DNA of 23,453 bases from the NCBI GenBank assembly GCA_035575095.1, contig DATLYF010000023.1, positions 1 to 23,453 on the forward strand. Reading direction: 5' to 3'. The notes beneath the pieces were generated by a model. It saw only the letters and a list, made by a program, of their open reading frames with translations, had not been told where the DNA came from and made no database searches. The stretch comes from DATLYF01 sp035575095 (GTDB lineage Bacteria > Pseudomonadota > Gammaproteobacteria > Competibacterales > Competibacteraceae). The translations under genes were made by a program, and so were the position numbers. Shown piece after piece: positions 16,890-23,453 of the stretch (position 1 is the first letter of the stretch; every line of letters begins with the position of its first letter).

Positions 16890-16916
16890 TTTGCGTCAAA
16901 CTGCGATTTTCCTAGC

Positions 16917-16945
16917 TTGCTGCGGGTATTGATTTCCGCTATGTT
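16917..16945 (+). promoter_or_regulatory. Weak promoter candidate upstream of infA
   Basis: TTGCTG (16917-16922) and TATGTT (16940-16945) are spaced by 17 bases. The matches are 3 of 6 and 4 of 6, and the local base composition is more AT-rich than the flanking genes. Transcription would start near 16952, inside the hairpin described next, about 46 bases before the infA ATG. Confidence 0.35.
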
Positions 16946-16951
16946 TACGCG

Positions 16952-16970
16952 CTGCCTTGCAGCAAGGCGG
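16952..16970 (+). other. Hairpin in the infA leader or bpt trailer
   Basis: CTGCCTTG (16952-16959) pairs with CAAGGCGG (16963-16970) around CAG, with one G-T wobble, and is followed by the U-rich TTCTATTTAT. It could be a weak terminator for the aat-bpt operon or a leader structure of infA. Its GCAGCAAG (16959-16966) can pair instead with CTTGCTGC at 16916-16923. Confidence 0.45.
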
Positions 16971-16997
16971 TTCTATTTATGATTGACGAGAGGCGCT

Positions 16998-17216
16998 ATG
17001 GCGAAAGAAGACCACATCGAGATGGAAGGTACGGTCATCGAGACCCTACCCAATACCATGTTCCGGGTGGAGCTGGAAAACGGTCACGTAGTGACTGCCC
17101 ACATTTCCGGGCGGATGCGCAAGAACTATATCCGCATCCTCACCGGTGACAAGGTCAAGGTGGAACTCACGCCTTACGACCTGACCAAGGGTCGTATCAT
17201 TTATCGGGGCCGCTGA
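16998..17216 (+). CDS. infA: Translation initiation factor IF-1
   Basis: IF-1 is a single OB-fold protein that binds the A site of the 30S subunit during initiation. The 72 residues are the same length as E. coli IF-1 and nearly identical to it: MAKEDHIEMEGTV, LPNTMFRVELENGHVVTAH, MRKNYIRILTGDKV, and TPYDLTKGRI. The ATG at 16998 is chosen over an upstream TTG at 16983 because the family starts MAKED and GAGAGG (16988-16993) is 4 bases before it. It is convergent with clpA across an 84-base gap. No tRNA gene accompanies it, unlike the serW neighbour in enterobacteria. Confidence 0.98.
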   Translation: MAKEDHIEMEGTVIETLPNTMFRVELENGHVVTAHISGRMRKNYIRILTGDKVKVELTPYDLTKGRIIYRGR

Positions 17217-17248
17217 ACACCGACGCTGTCCTGCGGCGGCGAGCGTCC

Positions 17249-17284
17249 CAGTAGTCAGCGCGCCTTCCTCACGACTGACTACTG
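17249..17284. terminator. Inverted repeat between convergent infA and clpA
   Basis: CAGTAGTCAG (17249-17258) and CTGACTACTG (17275-17284) are perfect 10-bp arms around a 16-base loop, midway in the convergent gap. There is no T-tract on either side, so its use as a bidirectional terminator is an inference from position. Confidence 0.45.
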
Positions 17285-17300
17285 CAGGGTCCTGACGTAC

Positions 17301-19556
17301 TCAGTGGACTGCCTCTTTTTCCTCGATATCCAAAGATAGCTGCCCATCCCGTACACTGACGGTCACGTGACCGCCATCCACCAGCCGGCCGAACAGCAGC
17401 TCCTCCGCCAGCAGGCGCTTGATGTTCTCCTGGATGACGCGGGCCATGGGGCGGGCGCCCATCTTCGGGTCATAGCCTTTCTCCGCCAGCCAACGCCGCG
17501 CTTCCTCGTCCACCTCTAGCACCACGCCTTTGGGCTCCAGCTGGGCCTCCAGCTCGATGATGAACTTGTCCACCACGTGGCCGATGGTGATCGGATCCAG
17601 AGCCTTGAACTGGATGATGGCGTCCAGACGGTTGCGGAACTCCGGCGCGAACATATGCCTGATGGCTTCCAGGCCATCGGTCGAATGATCCTGGGTGGTG
17701 AAGCCGATGGACGGTCGATCCATCTGTTCCGCCCCGGCGTTGGTGGTCATGACGATGATGACGTTGCGGAAATCCGCTTTGCGCCCGTTATTGTCGGTGA
17801 GCGTGCCGTGGTCCATCACCTGTAGCAGCAGATTGAACACGTCCGGGTGGGCTTTTTCGATCTCATCCAGCAACAGCACCGCGTGCGGATGCTTGAGGAT
17901 GGCGTCGGTGAGCAGTCCGCCCTGGTCGAAACCGACGTAGCCGGGAGGCGCGCCGATCAACCGCGATACGGTGTGACGCTCCATGTACTCGGACATGTCG
18001 AAGCGGATCAGCTCGATACCCATGACCTTGGCCAACTGGCGGGTGACCTCGGTCTTACCGACACCGGTGGGCCCAGCGAAGAGGAAGGAGCCGATGGGCT
18101 TTTGCTCGTTACCAAGCCCGGCACGGGCCATCTTGATGGCGTTGGCCAGGGTCTCGATGGCCTCATCCTGCCCGAATACCACCAGCTTAAGGTCACGGTC
18201 CAGATTGCGCAGCACCTCCTTGTCGGACACCGAGACGCTCTTCGGCGGAATACGGGCGATCTTGGCCACCACCTCCTCGATGTCGACCACGCCGATGGTT
18301 TTCTTGCGCTTGGAAGGCGGCAGCAGACGCTGACTAGCACCGGCTTCGTCGATCACATCGATGGCCTTATCGGGCAGATGACGGTCGGTGATGTAGCGCG
18401 CCGAAAGCTCGGCGGCGGCGCGCAAAGCCTTGGCCGAGTACTTGACGTCGTGGTGAGTCTCGAAACGGGTCTTGAGCCCCTTGAGGATCTGATAGGTCTC
18501 TTCCACCGACGGTTCGGTGACATCGATCTTCTGGAAGCGGCGGGCCAGAGCCCGATCCTTCTCGAAGATACCCCGGTACTCCTGGTAGGTGGTGGAACCG
18601 ATGCACTTCAGCTCCCCACTAGCCAGCATGGGCTTGATCAGGTTGGAGGCATCCATCACCCCGCCCGAAGCGGCCCCGGCGCCGATCAGGGTGTGGATCT
18701 CGTCGATGAACAGGATGGTGTTCTTTTCCTTCTTGAGCTGAGCCAAGACCGCCTTGAGGCGCTTCTCGAAGTCGCCGCGGTACTTGGTACCGGCCACCAG
18801 CGAGCCCAGGTCGAGGGAATAGATGACGGCGTTGGACAGCACCTCCGGCACCTGTCCATCGACGATGAGCTTGGCCAACCCCTCGGCGATGGCGGTCTTG
18901 CCTACGCCCGCCTCGCCCACGAACAGCGGGTTGTTCTTGCGTCGCCGGCACAGGATCTGCACGGTGCGCTCTACTTCCTGACGCCGGCCGATCAACGGAT
19001 CGATGCGCCCTTGACGGGCCAGCTCATTGAGATTGGTAGCGAAATTGTCCAGCGGCCGGCTGCCGGGGGCATCCCCCGCAGCGTCCTCATCGCTGTTGGA
19101 GGGCGAGATATCGTTGTCGTCCGACACTTTGGAAATTCCGTGGGAAATGTAGTTGACGACGTCGAGACGGCTGATGTCCTGCTGCTTGAGCAGATAAACC
19201 GCCTGAGACTCCTGTTCGCCGAAGATAGCCACCAGCACGTTGGCGCCGGTCACCTCTTTCTTGCCGGAAGACTGCACGTGCAGCACCGCGCGCTGCAGCA
19301 CGCGCTGGAACCCCAAGGTAGGTTGGGTTTCGCGGGGATCGTTGGGGCCCAACACAGGTGTATTATCGCGGATGAAGTGCTGCAGCTCTCGCTTCAGCTT
19401 CTCCATGTTAGCGCCGCAAGCACGCAACACTTCTGCCGCCGAAGGGTTGTCGAGCAGGGCCAGCAGCAGGTGCTCCACCGTCATGAACTCATGACGGCGG
19501 TCCCGCGCTTCGCGGAACGCCATATTGATGGAGAATTCCAATTCCTTGCTCAACAT
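17301..19556 (-). CDS. clpA: ATP-dependent Clp protease ATP-binding subunit ClpA
   Basis: ClpA is the AAA+ unfoldase that threads substrates, including ClpS-delivered N-degron proteins, into ClpP. The 751 residues (E. coli 758) contain the N-terminal repeat domain (about 1-145, with HEFMTVEHLLLALL). The first AAA module has Walker A GEAGVGKT (214-221) and D285-E286. The second has Walker A GPTGVGKT (495-502) and D564-E565, plus GAPPGYVG. The ClpP-docking loop reads IGF at 617-619, where E. coli has IGL. The start MLSKELE matches the family, and GAGG lies about 10 bases upstream. It follows clpS by 36 bases. No clpP is in the window. Confidence 0.97.
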   Translation of the reverse strand: MLSKELEFSINMAFREARDRRHEFMTVEHLLLALLDNPSAAEVLRACGANMEKLKRELQHFIRDNTPVLGPNDPRETQPTLGFQRVLQRAVLHVQSSGKKEVTGANVLVAIFGEQESQAVYLLKQQDISRLDVVNYISHGISKVSDDNDISPSNSDEDAAGDAPGSRPLDNFATNLNELARQGRIDPLIGRRQEVERTVQILCRRRKNNPLFVGEAGVGKTAIAEGLAKLIVDGQVPEVLSNAVIYSLDLGSLVAGTKYRGDFEKRLKAVLAQLKKEKNTILFIDEIHTLIGAGAASGGVMDASNLIKPMLASGELKCIGSTTYQEYRGIFEKDRALARRFQKIDVTEPSVEETYQILKGLKTRFETHHDVKYSAKALRAAAELSARYITDRHLPDKAIDVIDEAGASQRLLPPSKRKKTIGVVDIEEVVAKIARIPPKSVSVSDKEVLRNLDRDLKLVVFGQDEAIETLANAIKMARAGLGNEQKPIGSFLFAGPTGVGKTEVTRQLAKVMGIELIRFDMSEYMERHTVSRLIGAPPGYVGFDQGGLLTDAILKHPHAVLLLDEIEKAHPDVFNLLLQVMDHGTLTDNNGRKADFRNVIIVMTTNAGAEQMDRPSIGFTTQDHSTDGLEAIRHMFAPEFRNRLDAIIQFKALDPITIGHVVDKFIIELEAQLEPKGVVLEVDEEARRWLAEKGYDPKMGARPMARVIQENIKRLLAEELLFGRLVDGGHVTVSVRDGQLSLDIEEKEAVH

Positions 19557-19592
19557 CGACGAATGACCTCGCTAATAAAGCACCTGCTGCTG

Positions 19593-19916
19593 TCAGGCCT
19601 CCTCCAGCGTACAGAGCAGCGGATGCTGATGTTTACGGGAGAACTCGTTGACCTGGGCGACCTTGGTCTCGGCGATCTCGTGGGTAAAGACCCCGCAGAT
19701 CCCTTTGCCGCGGGTGTGGACGTGCAACATGATCTGGGTCGCCTTCTCGCGGCTCATGGCGAAGAACAGCTCCAATACATAGACCACGAACTCCATCGGA
19801 GTGTAATCATCGTTCAGCAACACCACCTTATAGAGACGTGGTTGCTTGAGTTCCGGTCGTGCCTTCTCGACAACCAGACCGCGATCGTGGTCGCCGGACT
19901 GAGGATGATGCTCCAT
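19593..19916 (-). CDS. clpS: ClpS adaptor, N-degron recognition
   Basis: ClpS binds bulky N-terminal residues (Leu, Phe, Tyr, Trp) and hands the proteins to ClpA. The 107 residues (E. coli 106) have a disordered N-terminal extension, then LYKVVLLNDDYTPMEFVVYVL, including the Asn-Asp pair of the recognition pocket. The ICGVFTHEIAETKV helix region and the terminal HPLLCTLEEA follow. The ATG at 19916 gives family length. The frame stays open to a GTG at 20039, but the extra 41 residues are not conserved and that GTG sits at the likely transcription start. No clear Shine-Dalgarno sequence precedes ATG 19916. clpA follows after 36 bases. Confidence 0.94.
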   Translation of the reverse strand: MEHHPQSGDHDRGLVVEKARPELKQPRLYKVVLLNDDYTPMEFVVYVLELFFAMSREKATQIMLHVHTRGKGICGVFTHEIAETKVAQVNEFSRKHQHPLLCTLEEA

Positions 19917-20044
19917 GATCGTCGGAAATTCGGAATAACGTCTGTTCACAACAGGGGGCAACGGCAGCTCCGTCGTCACCCCACCCCAGCAGGCATTGTA
20001 TTGCACCGACGAGGGCTGTCCAGCCGCCTCATGAACCACTCTTC

Positions 20045-20050
20045 ATTTTA
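20045..20050 (-). promoter_or_regulatory. -10-like element upstream of clpS
   Basis: On the minus strand TAAAAT lies at 20050-20045 in a short AT-rich patch just after the aceA terminator. A start near 20038 would give a leader of about 120 bases to ATG 19916. No convincing -35 is seen. Confidence 0.35.
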
Positions 20051-20112
20051 GATATACGCAAACGCGGAAGTTTCTTCCAGCCCTCGCGGCCGCTGCCCCG
20101 AACCCTGTGACG

Positions 20113-20152
20113 AAAAGGCCCGGTCGCCCTCTGCCGAGGGCGACCGGGCCTT
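20113..20152 (-). terminator. Rho-independent terminator of aceB-aceA
   Basis: A perfect 17-bp stem (20115-20131 with 20136-20152) with a 4-base loop stands 25 bases beyond the aceA stop. On the minus strand it ends in TTTT (20116-20113, partly within the stem). A short T-rich CTTTC follows on the plus strand as well. Confidence 0.85.
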
Positions 20153-20177
20153 CTTTCATATCAGAGAGTTGGCCCCC

Positions 20178-21461
20178 TCAGGCGTGATGGAACTGCGCCT
20201 CCTCGGTGGAGCCGGTGAGGGCGGTCAGCGAGGAGGTGCCGCCGGCAATCACCTGGGTAACGTCGTCGAAGTAACCGGTGCCGACCTCGCGCTGATGCTT
20301 GACCGCGGTGAAGCCGCGGCTGACCGCAGCGAACTCCGCCTCCTGCAGCTCGACGAAGGCCGACATCTGCCGCTCCGCATAGCCCTGCGCCAGGTTGAAC
20401 ATAGAGTAGTTCAGGCTGTGGAAGCCGGCCAGGGTGATGAACTGGAACTTGTAGCCCATCGCCCCCAGTTCGCGCTGGAACTTGGCAATGGTGGCATCGT
20501 CCAGGTTCTTCTTCCAGTTGAAGGACGGCGAGCAGTTGTAGGCCAGCATCTTGCCCGGGTGGACCTTATGCACGCCCTCGGCGAAGCGCTTGGCCTCTTC
20601 CAGGTTGGGCACACCGGTCTCGCACCACACCAGATCGGCGTAGGGAGCGTAGGCCACGCCGCGGGCAATGGCCTGATCGAGGCCGTTGCGCACCCGGTAG
20701 AAGCCCTCCACGGTGCGCTCCTTGCCGACGATGAACGGGTGGTCACGTTCGTCGATGTCGGAGGTGATCAGATTGGCGGCTTCGGCGTCGGTGCGGGCAA
20801 TCACCAGCGTGGGCACGCCCATGATGTCCGCGGCCAGACGGGCGGCCACCAGCTTGGCGATGGCCTCCTGGGTGGGCACCAACACCTTGCCGCCCATGTG
20901 GCCGCACTTCTTGGCCGAGGCCAGCTGGTCTTCCCAGTGCACGCCGGCGGCGCCGGCCTTGATCATGGCCTTCATCAGCTCGAAGGCATTGAGCACACCG
21001 CCGAAGCCGGCCTCAGCGTCGGCCACGATGGGCTGGAACCAGTCGATGCTGTCGTTGCCTTCGGCATGATGCAATTCGTCGGCGCGCATCAGGCAGTTAT
21101 TGATACGCTCCACTACGGCGGGCACCGAATTCACCGGGTACAGGGACTGATCGGGATACATGGCGCCGGCCAGGTTGGCGTCGGCAGCCACCTGCCAGCC
21201 GGACAGGTAGATGGCCTTGAGGCCGGCCTTGACCTGCTGCATGGCCTGGTTACCGGTAAGCGCCCCCAAAGCGTTCACGAATGGCATCTCGTGCAAGTAC
21301 TTCCACAGCTTCACCGCGCCGTTGTAAGCCAGGGTGTATTCGATGCCGGCGGTGCCGCGCAGACGCACCACCTCCTCGGCGCTATAGGGGCGGACAACGC
21401 CCTGCCAGCGCGGATTCTCGGCCCAATCCTTCTTCAGTTCCTGAACGCTCAGGTGCGGCAT
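20178..21461 (-). CDS. aceA: Isocitrate lyase AceA
   Basis: Isocitrate lyase splits isocitrate to glyoxylate and succinate, the first step of the glyoxylate shunt, in the cytoplasm. The 427 residues (E. coli 434) carry the catalytic KKCGHMGGK motif with Cys186. Other marks are WFQPIVADAEAGFGG (141-155), VHWEDQ, IARTDAEAA, YNCSPSFNW and FITLAGFH. The ATG at 21461 is chosen for the typical start and for AGGAGA (21475-21470 on the minus strand) 8 bases upstream; the frame extends further into aceB sequence but without family similarity. It lies 46 bases after aceB and ends at a strong terminator. The enzyme lets the cell grow on acetyl-CoA, such as that released by the catabolic block at 2.5-9.2 kb. 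Confidence 0.97.
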   Translation of the reverse strand: MPHLSVQELKKDWAENPRWQGVVRPYSAEEVVRLRGTAGIEYTLAYNGAVKLWKYLHEMPFVNALGALTGNQAMQQVKAGLKAIYLSGWQVAADANLAGAMYPDQSLYPVNSVPAVVERINNCLMRADELHHAEGNDSIDWFQPIVADAEAGFGGVLNAFELMKAMIKAGAAGVHWEDQLASAKKCGHMGGKVLVPTQEAIAKLVAARLAADIMGVPTLVIARTDAEAANLITSDIDERDHPFIVGKERTVEGFYRVRNGLDQAIARGVAYAPYADLVWCETGVPNLEEAKRFAEGVHKVHPGKMLAYNCSPSFNWKKNLDDATIAKFQRELGAMGYKFQFITLAGFHSLNYSMFNLAQGYAERQMSAFVELQEAEFAAVSRGFTAVKHQREVGTGYFDDVTQVIAGGTSSLTALTGSTEEAQFHHA

Positions 21462-21507
21462 AGCTAAGGTCTCCTGCGGTACTTGGTGTAGTGTGGTGTC
21501 GTTATGA

Positions 21508-23103
<1,596 letters not shown>

Positions 23104-23108
23104 GCAGA

Positions 23109-23113
23109 CTCCT
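23109..23113 (-). promoter_or_regulatory. Ribosome binding site fixing the aceB start
   Basis: On the minus strand AGGAG (23113-23109) stands 5 bases before ATG 23103. It lies inside the alternative seven-codon extension from 23124, which argues for the shorter protein. Confidence 0.7.
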
Positions 23114-23173
23114 GATGACGGCAATGGTCATTTCTTATTGTGAAATTCATCGCGTAGCGAGAAATTTGAGCGC

Positions 23174-23202
23174 AGTCTATGTGGCTATGCAACATTTGAC
23201 AA
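23174..23202 (-). promoter_or_regulatory. aceB promoter candidate
   Basis: On the minus strand TTGTCA (23202-23197, 5 of 6) and TAGACT (23179-23174, 4 of 6) are spaced by 17 bases. A start near 23167 would leave about 64 bases of leader. Its -35 overlaps the -35 of the divergent lysR promoter. Confidence 0.5.
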
Positions 23203-23209
23203 GCCAAAT
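23194..23209. promoter_or_regulatory. Candidate LysR-type operator
   Basis: ATTTG (23194-23198) and CAAAT (23205-23209) form a dyad with 6 bases between, containing T-N11-A, the core of LysR-regulator sites. It lies over both divergent -35 elements, in the intergenic region of a LysR-type gene. Assigned by pattern and position. Confidence 0.5.
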
Positions 23210-23224
23210 CGTTCAATTCTAAAT
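23196..23224 (+). promoter_or_regulatory. lysR promoter candidate
   Basis: A consensus TTGACA (23196-23201) is followed after 17 bases by CTAAAT (23219-23224, 3 of 6). Transcription would start near 23231, about 20 bases before the regulator ATG. The weak -10 leaves some doubt. Confidence 0.4.
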
Positions 23225-23251
23225 ATTGATTGAGTTAATAGAGACGAGCCG

Positions 23252-23453
23252 ATGGCCATGACCCGCCATTACTACAAGCACAATCGCCTGCAGCAGTTGC
23301 GCGGCTTTTGCTTCGCCGTGCAGACCGGCAGCATCTCCAAGGCGGCCGATCGGATGTTTCTCAGCCAACCTTCGGTCTCATTGCAGATTCAGGCGCTGGA
23401 GCGAGAACTGGGGGTGACGCTGTTCGAACGGCGGGGGCCACGTATCCAGCTCA
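23252..23453 (+). CDS. LysR-family transcriptional regulator (5' part)
   Basis: Only the first 67 codons are inside the window. They form the N-terminal winged helix-turn-helix of a LysR-type regulator: LQQLRGFCFAVQTGSISKAADRM, then SQPSVSLQIQALERELG and LFERRGPRIQL. The start is ATG 23252 or ATG 23258; the weak purine stretch GAGACGAG lies upstream of both. Such regulators often control the divergent gene, so control of aceB-aceA is likely. The effector-binding domain is not visible, so the ligand cannot be guessed. Confidence 0.93.
   Translation, partial: MAMTRHYYKHNRLQQLRGFCFAVQTGSISKAADRMFLSQPSVSLQIQALERELGVTLFERRGPRIQL

Noticed and set aside
16890..16997. Possible tRNA gene beside infA, as serW in enterobacteria
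   Set aside because: No cloverleaf arms or CCA end can be found in this gap on either strand.
17847..20051. Plus-strand open frame of 734 codons opposite clpA and clpS
   Set aside because: clpA and clpS are unmistakable on the other strand; this frame shows no motif and follows from their codon bias.
20169..21467. Plus-strand open frame opposite aceA, and a similar one at 21718-22743 opposite aceB
   Set aside because: Both mirror strongly conserved enzymes and contain no recognisable domain.

Overview
The window is GC-rich, densely coded bacterial chromosome. Its gene set points to a gammaproteobacterium: MnmA-HflD, RarA-LolA-FtsK, Aat-Bpt-IF1 and ClpA-ClpS in the neighbourhoods usual for that class, a Pseudomonas-like clustering of these blocks, and glyoxylate-shunt genes. 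I cannot name the genus; a Chromatiales- or Pseudomonadales-like lineage is my guess. I see no tRNA, rRNA, CRISPR array, intact insertion sequence or prophage gene.

Layout. (1) 1-2189, plus strand: the 3' part of mnmA (cut by the window edge), hflD and an alpha/beta hydrolase. (2) 2190-9158, plus strand: a catabolic block. A 366-base upstream region carries a promoter candidate and a possible 27-residue leader ORF. It is followed by a fused indolepyruvate:ferredoxin oxidoreductase, a leucine-dehydrogenase-family enzyme, a wrecked succinate-semialdehyde dehydrogenase (only two short pieces left, in different frames) and a thiolase with its own promoter. (3) 9165-14068, minus strand: ftsK-lolA-rarA. 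The 3' end of rarA runs into a repeat-like GC palindrome beside the convergent thiolase. (4) 14291-17216, plus strand: a FemAB-like (PF04339) GNAT protein, aat and bpt, joined by 4-base ATGA overlaps, then infA. (5) 17301-19916, minus strand: clpS-clpA, convergent with infA. (6) 20113-23103, minus strand: aceB-aceA with a strong terminator, divergent from a LysR-type regulator whose first 67 codons end the window.

How the genes work together. Region 2 suggests amino-acid use: the dehydrogenase deaminates an amino acid to a 2-oxo acid, the oxidoreductase decarboxylates that to an acyl-CoA while reducing an electron carrier, and the thiolase handles acyl-CoA/acetyl-CoA. Acetyl-CoA could then enter the glyoxylate shunt of region 6. 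Regions 4-5 put the whole bacterial N-degron pathway in under 5 kb: Aat and Bpt add Leu/Phe to protein N-termini, ClpS recognises them and ClpA feeds them to ClpP (not in the window).

Most interesting points: the FemAB-like gene translationally coupled to two aminoacyl-tRNA-protein transferases, the gabD deletion scar inside the catabolic block, leader and hairpin structures in front of the oxidoreductase and dehydrogenase genes, and a compact dyad over the divergent aceB/lysR promoters.
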